64,000 nucleotides of DNA, taken from assembly GCA_036852015.1 (NCBI GenBank), contig JAANDG010000058.1, positions 291,001 through 355,000 of the forward strand. Reading direction: 5' to 3'. This stretch comes from Pelodera strongyloides (lineage: Eukaryota > Nematoda > Chromadorea > Rhabditida > Rhabditidae). Below, piece by piece: positions 12,384 through 24,455 of this stretch. The stretch's first letter is position 1. Each line of letters starts with the position of its first letter. Both the position numbers and the translations under genes were made by a program. The notes under the pieces were generated by a model. That model was not told where the DNA came from. It saw only the letters and a program-made list of their open reading frames with translations, and ran no database searches.

Positions 12384-15300
12384 TCAATGTCCAGCACTCG
12401 TTGGGTGGAACAATCTGACCCTTCCCGGGTCAAAACGGATTCCCGAATGCGTAAGGCTCAGACGCCACACATAAGGCACGAAGAAATCACCCGTGTTATC
12501 GTCCTCGACATACCTGAAGAAGAAAAACACAGTGAACTCTTTACGACCGCTAGAAATGTGGTGCAGTAAGCATTAAGCATCTAAGCCTGAGACTCTCCTT
12601 TCTGTATTCACATGTACAGAAAAAGAGAAGTGCAACAGAAATTCTGAGAGAGGAGAGAGAAAGAGAGAGAGGGGATAGAGACAGAGAAAACGCGAGACAG
12701 TGAGAACGAGAGAAAACTGACACACGAAGTCGGACCTGAATTTGAGCTCGGGAAACTTTTGCAGTACATCCGTTGGCCAGTGCAGGGATTCTTTTTCAAT
12801 CGCTTCCAATATAGCAGCACCACCTATATATCATTTGAAAAAATAATATAAATTATCATACGTAAGTAAATCTTACCACCTTTAGCGGAAGAGAATCATA
12901 TTCAATGCATACACAATACACACTTTACCCTTATCTAGCGTCATATACTTTGCATAAGTAACTTCAGTTACTGACCGCTGGGCTACACTCCCATTTACTA
13001 CACCACGTTGATGTTTCTCATTAAAAACCTACCGTACAGCGCAGCGATCTCATTAAAACCCTACCGTACAGCGCAACGAAGGAGATAAGGCAATTCCCGA
13101 ATGTACCATATTCATATTCATTCACAACACATGCATCCTAAAGCGCCCAAAAACAAAACTCACCATCGTTCACATCCTTTATTTTCTCGGAAAAGTGCTC
13201 GATCACCTTTATGATATTGCTCAGAAAATCCTAAAACAAAAAAAAACTATCAATGCATCAAGTAAATGAAATCGCAGGCTTCAAAATCAAAGATCCGTAT
13301 CCGTGCTATTTTTTCTACTTCACAAAACAATGAAAGATTGACCTTTATAGGAATTTTCACACATAATCACTATCACTAAAACCAAACTAGCCAGCACTAA
13401 CTAACCTTGAAAAGAGGATGTTCTTTGTTCGAGTAAAACAGCGTCTTATGATACAGCAGAGTGTAGACCAAGTGCGGATTCTTGCCTAGCTGATGTGACA
13501 AAGTAGCATTCAGAATTTCCAAAACCGTCCGCATCCCTTCTTCTAGTACACTGATCTCTTCGTGCTGAAAACGAGTGATTCGCATAAACGAAACAGAGAT
13601 GACAAATGGAAAGAAAAGGAAAGGATAAAAAATCAGGAGATATACAGCCACAGAGAAAGAGTGGAGATGATCGGAAGCAAAAAAGACAAGAAAATTTCAT
13701 AATCAGTGCGGACGAGAGGAATATCCCCTCTCCTTTTAAACTAATAAATAATTATGGATTTAAAAACAGATCTTACCAGGTCGCTCAATTGACATTCCTC
13801 CACAATGGGGTTCGAGCCACTCATTTGCGAGACGACTCGCGCGTGCCGTTTTGTCAACAACTAAATTATTCGATTATTCCATAAATTAAAATTGGTACGA
13901 TAATTAACATGTTGCAAGTCAACTAGCACCCCCTCCCCCACTATTATCTTCGTAGATCAAAGTGAAAAAAAGTTCTTACCTCCAAAAATATTCCAACCCT
14001 CTGAATTTCTGAATAAACGCAGAGACCCATTCACATAATAAAACAAACCCTGAGAATAATAAACAAATAAACTGAAAACAAACACAGACCTCGAGCAATT
14101 GCAGTAATTTCTGGCAAACAGTGGGGCTCAATTGTTTGAAAGCTGACGACATATTCGCTAACGCAGCTAGACAATTGGTATGAAGATAACGATCCTGAAA
14201 AGCTCATATCGAACCAGCAACCAGCTAAATTGACATGCGTACTCTGGGCACCTAAGTGACAAGTTTCGAGATAACCAAGAGGTACACCAAAATCAAAAAT
14301 TGGATAAATAAAACGAGAACGGACTAACGTAATACGTACGACGTCGATAAAAATAGATAGTGAAAACAAAAATATCCATGACAAAGAGAAACTAACCCTC
14401 ATTTTCGTCGTATTCCTATGTATCGCCTTGATGAATACCAGAGCAGCAAGACCTCCCAGGGAAACTTCCCCCACTGGACGGTCGGGGTCAACCCAATCAA
14501 CTCCACGCACGGTCTAAAAGAGTAAACATTGTTCAATATATACGAAAGCAAATACCGAAAGACACATAAACCAGTTAATTCCAAAAATCCGAAGAAACTA
14601 AACTAAAACAAGTTATATAAGACACAATCACGGTCACCCAGACCCCGTTTGCGTCATTCAAGTATCTTAAATTAATTTAGAGTCACCTATTTTCAACTCC
14701 AGACCCAAAAAGGAAAAACAGTAAAGCATACCAAACATCCGTTTTCAAATAAAACGTACCGTTTCATGTATAAATTTGCAAAAGAAATCATCTTCGGATA
14801 GAATCAGCATGACAATCACTGACAAGTAGATATGGTGCGCATTGGCATAGTCCTTGGCCGAACCTTCATGAAGTACTTTCAGAACGGGAACCACCTGAAA
14901 CAAGCACGCCATATAGATACAATTCGTAATTGTGACATCGCGTACACAAGAAACAGCTGGGAGCCTTTTAAATATTTGATCACAAGTGACATTTCGCAAT
15001 GTTTCCGCAAGTATGTAATGTGAGCGCATAACGAGAAGGCAGAAGTTGTGAACCTAGAGAAGCCACGCCGACGTAAAATTCCAACAAACAAAGCTCATTG
15101 CCGACAGCCGACATTGCCGACGTTTTGCCAAATCCCTCAGAAAGGAAAGAATAACATGAAAGCACAATCACGTACCAAATTTTCCAAGTTAATCCTCGAA
15201 AGGAGATAGTTTCTGAATCCCAGGTTCCTATGCAATAACAAGTAGAGAAGTAACATGGCCGGTTCCTCCTCCACTGAGCTGCACACTTTTTCATACAGTT

Positions 15301-18300
15301 GACCATAGTCCGCACGGAATGACAAGACATTTGTGGGCATTCGAGATACTTCTGAAGTAAAACAAACATGTCTAGTTAGAAAGACAACCTCACAGCGATT
15401 GGCGATATGATGATCGGTTTTTGAAATACATGTCAGCACAACTTCCTATTCGTGTTTTGTTTTGCATGAAAATTAATGTAATTAGAAATTAGAATTAAAA
15501 ATAGCTCAGTATCGCGCAGGTATTTACACATTACATTACATGGGAACATAGCGTCTCACATACGCTTCAACAACCGGATGTATTATCCCTTTAAAAACAC
15601 GTCTGACAGCGCGCCAGTAGCAGACTATTACGCCTGATGGCCTGTATGTGCTGGGATAGAAAACAAGGAATACCTTGAGAATTCTGGAATGCTGACAGTA
15701 TTTCTCTAAAGGGATTCGCAGCTGGCGATGGCTGATAGCATGCCAAATGCAACAAAAGAATTATCGAAGAACCGCCAAGAGATGGTAAAGGATCGGTGGA
15801 GCTCTGAAATAATAAAACTACCGAATACTCACGCGTTAGCGTTTGCGTTTCTATTCTTATTCAGTCAAATTTCATTGTTTTACATGAGAAAATCTTTCGT
15901 CCCAGTCATATATGCCACAGTATACCGTACCAGTGTCAGTGTCCAAAAAAAAGAACTTCATGAACAAGAACAAGCACAAATAATAATACGTAAATTGTAA
16001 ATAGAATTTTTAATACCTCAGCCGAATCGTCCAGTCCTGCTACAACGGATACCATCGACCATATGGAACCTGAAAACAGTTTCTATTAGAGAAGATGCAC
16101 AGAATTGATGAGCTATATATTGAATACTTTATTCTGAAAAGAACAAAAGCGAAATAATACAGCGTGAACAAATACATACAAAAAAAACGTAAAGCGAAAT
16201 ACTGGACAACACAAAAATACGGAAAAGGTTCGTAGGTAAATGGCTATAGGCTATACGTGGGGATAAGTAAGAGTATTTCGATTGAGCCGAGTTTTGAAAA
16301 TTTCTACACTAGAAGGGAAGGGATGGAAAACTTCAAGAGGTAAGGAATTCCACGATCTGACTACGCGCCTTTGGTAGAAGTGACATGAGACATCAGAGCT
16401 AGAAGAACAATGTTTCAGTTGATATGCGTGACAATTACGAGGAGGACGGTCAGAAAATTCGAAAGAAGGAGAAGGGTAAAAATCACGAGAGAAAACAGAA
16501 CGATAACAACGTACAAGGTCATAAACTATTCTACGGAGTTCGAGAGGTTTCAGATCAAATGAATGGAGGAGATCAACGTAAGGAACTGCATCGGTTTCGG
16601 GAAAACATTTCTTATAGGCGAACGATAAAAACCGCTTTTGGACAGCTTCAATTTTGTTTATTAGGGTAAGTTGGTGAGGATTCCATACTTCTGAAGCATA
16701 TTCCAAGAGAGGTCTACAAAAAGCAATGAAAGCAGCACGGTAAGTGGAAAGATGGGGAAATTTTATAGACCGTAGGATACAATAAGAAACGCGTTTACTA
16801 CTTGAAATGATGTTATTGATATGAGAGGTGAATGAGAGATCACTACCTATAGTAACACCAAGGTCTTTACAATCCGTGGGATGGTCAAGGATACGATCGG
16901 CAATACGGAAAGGGTATTCAAATTGACTACATACATCAAGAATGAAAGACTTGCTACTAGAACAATGCATTTGCCAGAGAGAGCACCAATTGTCAAGGGA
17001 CTGTAGATCAGATTTGATAACGGAAAAGTCAAAGTGGGGATCAACGATAGGACGATAAATTTTTAAGTCATCGGCAAACAAAAGACATTTACTAGTGATA
17101 TGGTCAGGTAGATCGTTTATAAACAAAAGAAACAGAACAGGTCCTAAAACACTTCCTTGAGGAACACCACTAGAGGCTACACGGATGGATGAGGTAGATT
17201 CGCCTATACGAACAGAAAAGGTACGACTAGAAAGATAACTGTTTATCCACCTGATTAGCATGGGAGAAATGGCATAGGTTTGCATTTTGTGGATAAGCAG
17301 TTGATGGTTAACTTTATCGAACGCTTTTTCGAAATCAATATAAGCACAAGCGGTCTGGTGATTCAAATCCTTAGATGAAATCCAATCTTGGAGCATTATA
17401 AGCAACTGAGAGAAGCTAGGTGAAAATGTATAAAAAAATGTGTATAAATGTAAGCTAACAATAAGGACTGAGAACTGCTTGAAATTGAAACTGATTGTTA
17501 CCAACATTCTATTCGTTGAAATAGTCATAGTTCATGATTACCGGGATATCCTGTATTTAGAATTGATAGCACACACAGGAAAAAAAAACAGAAGACAGTG
17601 ATGAAAACTAACCTGCAATTCCTAAGACTAGGCTCTCTGGATCCTTCTTGCGAGACCGAGCATCCACACTATGTCGTAGAAAATTCTCCAGAAGTACTTT
17701 AGTTAGAGGAGCCGCCATATTCGAACTAAACAAATCAAAACAGTGAAACATTGAAAAACGATAAGCGGAAAGAGATACAGAATCTTATATCAATATCATC
17801 CGCTATTTTTACTACAAATTTTTCTGTAAGATAGCACCCCAAAACGGCAGAGAGATTACGGGATAGAAGGATAGAACATATTCAAACTTTCTACCCAATT
17901 GAAATTTAAAGCAGAGAAAAAGTCACATATAAAAAGACTTACCACTCTCCTTTTAGAAAATAGGCGAATATATTTGAATTGCTAACAACGGCACTCCGAT
18001 ACAATTGCGTCGACAAGAGACACAGCAAGCATTTTACAGATTCATTGTGTATGCGAAGAGTCAAATCGCTAAACGAAAATAAGTAACTAAATAAGACTCT
18101 CAGAATTCCGAGCATATGAGCAATGAGCATTAAAGAACCACCACCCCACATAAAACACAACTCCTTCCTCCTACTTTACTTAAAAAAACCAAGATAAACT
18201 TACTTTACAGGGATTTTCACTAGAATGTTGGATAGTGAATAGACAAATTCCTCCGTGATGGACGAAAATAGTGGATCCTCCGAATCATCATCTGTATGCA

Positions 18301-19344
18301 AGATTGGATAAGAAAAACTACATCCAATGTCCCAAGATGTACGATAACGTAACTTGGCCTATAAGCTAAGATTTTCTCGCTTTATTATTGGCTTCTTTAA
18401 AGAAATAAAGAATTTATATCTAATATGCTGACATATTCACCCAGATGCAATGCCACATAAAATGGATAATATGCAAATAACGAAATAACTATCCGGTTAG
18501 CCCAAAATATGCAATATAATACAATGTTCTACATTTTGTTTTATCTAGAACAAGAATTTAAGATACCTGATTCACACTCAGTTTTCTCTGAGTTGAAATC
18601 TTTCCTTGTTTCGATAAATCGAATGCATTCAGCTTCTGACAAGTGCTCGGTGAGAAATCGAAGTGTATACCGCAATACGATTAGAGCATTCCCGGCTTGC
18701 CAGAGGAGAATCTTGCTGAATGCGAATGAAGTGAAGGTAATTGAGCAATTATTAAGTAAAGTCATATGAATATGATCCAAAAACATCGGACGGCAGATTG
18801 CTAAGTATTTGTTTATTTGTTAGTGAAGGTCATGTGGTTTCGTCAGGCAAAAAGTCAAGCAACCTGTTAATGAAAGCTCCCTAGATATGTTTTTAACAAT
18901 TAAATCCTACTTTTCACACGCGGCCGACTCCTCCAGCTCATTTGCTCGACGCAAGAATGCCCTCACCAAAGAGGAAACGTTTCCACTTTCTGATGCATTC
19001 TCAAGAAATGTATTCAAAAGCGGTGCGATACTCTGGTCTAGCCATTCACATACTGACCTGAAGATGAACAGTTATGTAAACGGAGAAAACGATACTTTAA
19101 GGTGCAAGGCGCAACCGTACAAAGAATCTGCGTGCGGCAAACGATAAGGTAGCAGCTGAAGCGTGGAGACACTAAGCCTATGTAAACAGAAATAAACTCA
19201 CATATTATTATCATCCAACTTAAAGTTGAATGAAAACAACTGGTTCCAAAGTGGGTCATTGTCGGAAACTGGCTTTCCACTACACATCGTTATTAAATGG
19301 GTATTCTCAGCAAGCTTCGAATCCGTGCTCACTGAGCCACCCAT
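12384..19344 (-). CDS. DYM: Dymeclin (Golgi/secretory-pathway protein)
   Basis: Eighteen exons fit with continuous phase (listed 5' to 3' on the - strand): 19202-19344, 18911-19057, 18567-18715, 18204-18291, 17943-18068, 17613-17725, 16017-16069, 15674-15803, 15176-15351, 14760-14894, 14397-14513, 14090-14194, 13980-14000, 13777-13860, 13406-13564, 13164-13230, 12736-12823 and 12384-12513. They total 2031 nt, or 676 aa, close to human dymeclin (669 aa). Recognisable landmarks include the myristoylation-type start MGGSVS, SDNDPLWNQLFSF, a LLLYLLLHRN helix, HHIYLSVIVMLILSEDDFF, DRYLHTNCLAALANMSS, NPHLVYTLLYHKTLF, LQKFPELKFRYVEDD and FFVPYVWRL. Dymeclin is a Golgi-associated protein of the secretory pathway. 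The start follows a TTGTTGCAG acceptor by 10 nt. Exon 13 is a 21-nt microexon, and intron 6 contains a LINE. All exons were found by eye, so single junctions could be off, but frame continuity makes the model strong. Confidence 0.95.
16200..17430 (-). mobile_element. 5'-truncated CR1-like LINE (reverse transcriptase)
   Basis: An uninterrupted frame on the - strand, from about 17430 to the stop at 16251, encodes the back half of a non-LTR reverse transcriptase. Visible motifs are AYIDFEKAFDKVNHQ (palm), SSGVPQGSVLGPVLFLLFIN, the catalytic FADD (a YADD variant), and the downstream LLEYASEVWNPH and VRSWNSLPLEVF segments typical of CR1/L2/Rex-type elements. The endonuclease and the start of the RT are missing, as after incomplete reverse transcription. 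The absence of stops suggests recent insertion. It lies in dymeclin intron 6 in the same orientation. Outer boundaries are approximate because I could not identify target-site duplications. Confidence 0.88.
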
Positions 19345-19764
19345 CGTTCAGGAACTGCAACAACAACAAAAATCGAAATAAATTAAAAGGGGTCGCGGTC
19401 GCTATCATGGTCGTAAAGCCGGCATGTATCGAGTGAAGAAGAAACAAAAGTATGCTGAGAGCATGTCGGAGGAAATGAAAAAGGGAAAATATTTATAAAT
19501 AAGCACATACACATCTAAGAAAATCAGCTCGCGAAAAATAAATTGCCAACCAGGATAGGATGTTATTTTGGACTCCTTTGAAACGAAAAGATTAAAAAAA
19601 GCACAGATCTCGAACGATGCAAGATCAGTGCAAAATTCTCGCTAAACGGATCTTACACCGCGCGCACCGTGCTGGTGTCGTACAGTATACTTCATCGTTA
19701 GGAGACCCAAAGGCAGGATCCGATGCGGCAAAAGTGCATTATCCAGCATTTTTTCGCCACAGGA

Positions 19765-19905
19765 GAGAAACGCCTTACGAACGCCGTGCACGGCCACCCA
19801 ACGCCGTGCGAACGCCGTGGTTTCAGGGTGCCTTGTGAATGCCGTGCACGGCCACCAAACGCCGTGTCTACGCCGTGCCTGGCGTTTGCACGGCGTTGGG
19901 TGAAA
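19765..19905. repeat. GC-rich island, ACGGCGT word family (copy 1)
   Basis: Dense direct and inverted copies of AACGCCGTG / CACGGCGTT, including GCACGGCCACCCAACGCCGT. The same word combination occurs at 26165-26345, so this is a dispersed family rather than simple sequence. Confidence 0.75.
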
Positions 19906-20089
19906 AGTACGCAACTGTACAAAATGCGAAGGAACAAGAATTAGTGGCTGTAAATAGGTTTTTGTTGTATTTTAAATAAATTTTTTGAAAACTCAGGGCA
20001 AGATGGGCAAGGTTGCGGGCCCAACTCTTATCAAGCGAGACAGTGTCGGTGATACACCCCTATTTTTGACCAGTGCAGCAAGGGTGACG

Positions 20090-20205
20090 GACTTTACCGT
20101 GGCGCACCCCGATATTGGGCCTCGCCCGTGCCCTTGATATGATGATTTTACCGTGGTGCACCCCGATATTGTGCCTCGCCCGCACCCGTGATATGGCATC
20201 TCAAA
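20090..20205. repeat. Duplicated unit of about 60 bp
   Basis: Two tandem copies of a unit containing TTTACCGTGG, GCACCCCGATATTG and GCCTCGCCCG, starting near 20090 and 20147. No coding signal. Confidence 0.7.
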
Positions 20206-20810
20206 CCGTCTACGCCTCTCCATATCTAACCGCTCCAGCTGTCTTTTACTTCTGCAGCTTTCTCAACCTTCATTCAAAACAGTGGTATTTCTCCAATTAC
20301 AGTTCTCTGTACCCCCACATGGCATGGTGCACACCATTTCGTGCCATATTCACAGAAACCGGGAAAATGTAATATTCTTTATGACATATAGACAAAAAAT
20401 AATCACAGCAACAACAAAAAATGGCATATTCGTCGATGGATGGGCCGGCCGCGAATCCAAAATTGTAATCCTTCCCAACGGTTGGATACCGACCCTAAAG
20501 CAGAAGTAAATGTGAGAAAATCCGGTGCCAAAATAAACACATTAGCAGTTGTAGTTTCGAATCGCACAATATAGTTTGTATACAGCAAACAGAAGTATTC
20601 TGTCAATTTCCTAAAAATTTAACTAGGGCTCACGAAACGCATACACCGCGTATGACTAGTGGACCAGCGTAGAATGTAGACTAAAATGAAGCGCAATTGT
20701 AAACTTGTACGAACCTTCTACATCGTGGATGAAGCATAAATTCCGAGTGATAAATTCCAGGTACAAGGAACGTCCCGAACGTAGCTCGTGTTTGCTCTCT
20801 GTTCCTCCTT

Positions 20811-20950
20811 GACAGGGAGTTTCCCTCAAACACCCATATTGACAGGGAGTTTCCCTCGATGACAGCCTGTCGCCCGTATCAAAAAGTCCTATTCACAACA
20901 GTTCCTAACTGACAGGGAGTTTCCCTCAATGACCGTAACCTGTCGCCCGT
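20811..20950. repeat. Cluster of GACAGGGAGTTTCCCTC hairpin motifs
   Basis: The 17-base motif occurs exactly at 20811, 20841 and 20911. Each can form AGGGA-GTT-TCCCT. Two copies are followed by a CCTGTCGCCCG word. Spacing is irregular, so this is not a CRISPR array. It might be a regulatory cluster or a small transposon. Confidence 0.7.
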
Positions 20951-21158
20951 CGACATGAGTACGCTAGTATCCAATCCACGAACCCTCAATTTTTTAGCGT
21001 CGCGCTGTATTTCGCGTACTTTTTAAATTTAATTTTTTTTGCTAAAAAAAAACATTTACTTACTTCTCTTTGCCTTGTTGTTTTTATGTGTTTGTTATTG
21101 CTTTTCGTTATAAACTGTCTTTGGAATAAATGGAATACCCTGCAGCCTGAACCTCTTA

Positions 21159-21193
21159 AATGACTGTTATCGAAACTTTCGATAACAGTCATT
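21159..21193. repeat. Perfect 17-bp palindrome with 1-nt centre
   Basis: AATGACTGTTATCGAAA is followed by one C and then its exact reverse complement. It lies 70 bp upstream of the start codon of the candidate gene at 21263. Could be a dimeric protein-binding site or a transposon relic. Confidence 0.85.
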
Positions 21194-21262
21194 GTAGAGC
21201 AGTCTTTTAGAATTTAAATTCTAAATTATTCATTGGATCCATTCCCTAAGATCGGGGTGTCA

Positions 21263-22475
21263 ATGAGCCAGTCGACTGAATGTGAAAAGCTGCTTGCCAC
21301 GAGTGTGAAGTTCTTCTTTTTCGCCGGTAAGTTGTAATTTTACTTTAATTCCTCGTTTTATTCAAACGCCAATGTATTAAATGGTATAACTAAAAGCCCA
21401 GCAATTCATGTTTATTTCAATTCCAGGTATTGTCACCTTCAAACCTTGCGACCTCTGTTGTACATAATTTGAGCGTTAGTAAGAGGTTGGGTTTGGTTGG
21501 TTTCTGCTGCAGACCCCCATGCCATTCTTACTGTGAGTTCTAAGAATAGTAAAGCAATTCAAATGAAACTAAGGGTTACGTAATAATGGTATTCTGAATA
21601 GGATACATAATATTCTTCGTAGTGCGTGAAATCCGTGAAATTTAGAGCTAGAGGGGTATGATGGATTTAACAATTCGATTTGGTGTTCGCTTTATTGAAC
21701 TGTTCTTTAGGGAAGCGCAAAAAAGAAGGGAAACTGGTTAGCGTATAGTTATTGTCGTTTTCATGATAATCTCATCTCATTTCGCAGTTTCAGAACCAAA
21801 CGAAATGAGGAACGGATATTCTGCCTGATGGGACAACGGGAATCGATGGGACACGGCTGGAAAAGCGGAGGCAGAGTTGTTTAGAGGCTCACCGCATCAC
21901 CTCCCGGATACACCAGTTCAGTAGGTGTGCAAATTTTCATATTTATTACTACCGTACATTTTATTAACCAAATGGTTGTATTGGACTGCTCATCGGGATG
22001 TTCTTTTAGGTGTGGTGCAAACTCAGACGCGGACAATATGTGGCGACTCTCTACTGGACCCATCAGAAGTTCACAAGGTTTGTTCACTTACTATGACTAT
22101 CTGTTTTACTATGACTTACTATGACACTTACTATCTGTTTTTCTGTATGTGTAGGTATTCATGATTTATGTACAGACTGGACGGACATTATACCCCATGT
22201 ACTGGGGACCCCAGTACACCCCATTGGTGTAGAGGACACCCCATTGGTGGGCTATTATGCGTTTTTCATTCCCACAAAATACTGCGCTCTTTCCTATAAA
22301 GCTATAGTATCTTTGTATTGTCCATTTGGGGTACTATAAATCTTCAATTCTATGTACAAATTCATGTTAATGTCGAGAATGCCAAAAATAATTGTGATTT
22401 AGGTTCCGCGCCTGGCTGCTCTCTGCTTGTGACTTCCACAGTATACGAATACTGATGAAAAAGGAACCATATTGA
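21263..22475 (+). CDS. Candidate small basic protein, 112 aa
   Basis: Six exons can be joined without a stop: 21263-21326, 21513-21532, 21711-21736, 21788-21875, 22010-22077 and 22403-22475. The product is basic, with a start MSQSTECEKLLATSVKFFFF, a middle RTKRNEERIFCLMGQRES and an end FRAWLLSACDFHSIRILMKK. Exons 4-6 look most coding-like (VWCKLRRGQYVATLYWTHQK). The 20- and 26-nt second and third exons were chosen because they restore phase, so they are the weak point. I do not recognise the protein. Confidence 0.42.
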
Positions 22476-24455
22476 ATGTACATGCGTACATCGCACCCAT
22501 AACCATTTCGAACACCTTGTTTATTGGCATTGTGGTGCACTTTTCTAATCTCCTACGTGTTAATAATTTCGTCCTGCTTTGTAGCGCGTTAGGATTGACC
22601 GAAGGAGAAAATATGATTTTGCGTATGCATTTTACATTGCAAAGTGCAAAGAAACGAGTTTATCTGATTTCGGTCAATCTTCGACCTAGACCATATCTTA
22701 TGCGCCACCTTATATTAGGTGAGATGTTAGCAATGGTGGTATGATTTTTGTCTATCCAGTTGTTGGCGCATATTACAATAGCAATTTTAACACGGCCTTT
22801 TAACTCTAAAAAGTTAGTAGTTTTAAGTTTGGTAGTATTAGTTTTCCTGGCCCCGCACTTTCTTATTAAATTAGTTGTTATTATTTCTTTATCATACCCT
22901 ACTTCTCCGTAATGTTGTGGTTTAGCTGTTTTATCCTTCGCTTGTTTTTAGGCCTCATATCATAGTGCTAGCTTTGATTGTTTGAGCTAAACATGAATAT
23001 TATTTAGAGAAGAACTGAACTTATATGGAGCATCTCTTTATTGAGTATCATAGAGCATAGAATAGATAACTCTTTAGAGTAGAACTTCTACAGAGTATTT
23101 ACTCGTAGAGTAAGAATTTAGAACAGAGAACTACTTCGAGGAGTATAACTTACATAGAGTTTTATTTGTAGAGTATAGAGTAGAGAACTATTAAGCGTAC
23201 AGGTTGTTAATCAGCTTTTCTTTTAATCTAATATTGAAGCGGTATATAAGTTATGTCATTTAATTGTAAGTATGATACAATGTTAGTCATATTGTAGTTG
23301 ATATGTGAAAAATAATAAAGTTTTTATTCATTTGCTGATGTTCTATTGGTGTGGATGTGTTATTTGGGTCGCATATGGGGCGGGGATTCTCAATTAGTGT
23401 ATGGTTGGTTTTATTTGCTGGCTAAACTACCGTAGGGTACTCCTGATGCTACACTATTCGTAGCAGTCTGACTCCGTGTCGCCAGGGTTCTGTCTTTGGG
23501 GGCCCGAAAGGACGCCACCATGTCAGTTTCAGCGGGCGACACCCTGCCAAATAGGAACATAGCTTCCGCCCCTACAATGATACTTGTAGAATAGTATAAT
23601 AATACAAGTATTTCCATTACATTTTCAATAATCAAGCACTATTAAAATATACATACCTTCCGAGATTGGTCTGACCTCTGACCACATTGAATTCACAGAC
23701 AGCATCAGCATTCCCTTCTCATACGTGTACTCCGCATCTTCGCCTCATATTCAGTTCGTTTTCGAGGTTCCTTGCTCGTTCTCGGATGGAGTGGCTAAAA
23801 GTTAAGAATGAGAGGAAACTACAGAGCCACTCCCGTATTTATCTCTTTTCAAATACCAAAACTAGTTACCTTTCCGTTTGTTTCGGTTTTGTCCAAAGTG
23901 TTGTCTAATAGATAAAGCATTCTTCCGCTGGTACATGCACCTAAATGTCACACAGATGAAAGTAGCATACATAGACTATCATATGACAACAACAAACGAA
24001 CACACACATCAACAAAATGATAGAATAAGGGCTTGGGCAATCAAAAAAACTTGGCGAAATTTAAATTTTGCCGACAGGCGACGCGCCATGGTCCCTAACG
24101 CGCAACGTGTCTTTTCAGCCTCGTCACACCCCGCGTTACACGGTCGTTGGATTGAATCCTCGCCCGCAGCCTCGTCGTGAAAGTGGACGTGACCACACAT
24201 TTTTCAAAACCGTCACGGTCGGCGCGACCCCTAACTACACCATTGATATAGACCCTGTTGGGCCCGCACCCTCTCCCACCGAGGCCTTAGAAGTTCGAAC
24301 TTTTTAGTGTTTTCTGTTTATGTTTGCTGTTCATTTGTTTGAGTAACGTTTATGTAATATTTGATATGTACTATTGTTAAGATATGCAACATTCTCTTCT
24401 ATATGTGTTGCAGAAGTACGCTAATTGCGAATAATGCCCATGAAACACAGAAGCA
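22476..24455. other. Intergenic region, low-complexity repeats
   Basis: Degenerate TAGAGTA/AGAGAACT repeats occupy about 23030-23190. A frame at 23627-23812 and a GC-rich frame at 24068-24307 are open but have no consistent exon partners. I do not call a gene here. Confidence 0.5.

Larger units (their letters stand above)
19345..21262. other. Intergenic region, repeats only
   Basis: No convincing gene. It holds the ACGGCGT island (19765-19905), a duplicated unit of about 60 bp (20090-20205), the GACAGGGAGTTTCCCT hairpin cluster (20811-20950) and a perfect palindrome (21159-21193). An open frame at 20282-20509 is partly coding-like (GIFVDGWAGRE) but has no splice partner. Confidence 0.5.

Noticed and set aside
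12387..12569. 60-residue + strand frame
   Set aside because: It is the antisense of the last dymeclin exon, whose - strand frame reads FFVPYVWRL and matches the family.
14031..14510. 159-residue - strand open frame
   Set aside because: It runs from a dymeclin exon (14397-14513) through the intron. Only the exon parts match dymeclin, and splice sites account for them.
20811..20950. Repeated GACAGGGAGTTTCCCTC, considered as a CRISPR array
   Set aside because: Spacers are irregular (13 and 53 bp between repeats), there are only three copies, no cas genes, and the host is a eukaryote.
23627..23812. Open frame of about 60 codons that reads somewhat like a beta-rich secreted protein
   Set aside because: Chance frames of this length are common, and I found no matching splice sites on either side.
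24068..24307. Open frame after a TGTCTTTTCAG acceptor, Pro/Arg/Thr-rich
   Set aside because: It has no ATG and no upstream exon partner, and its GC-rich repeated GTCACGGTCG words resemble the other islands.
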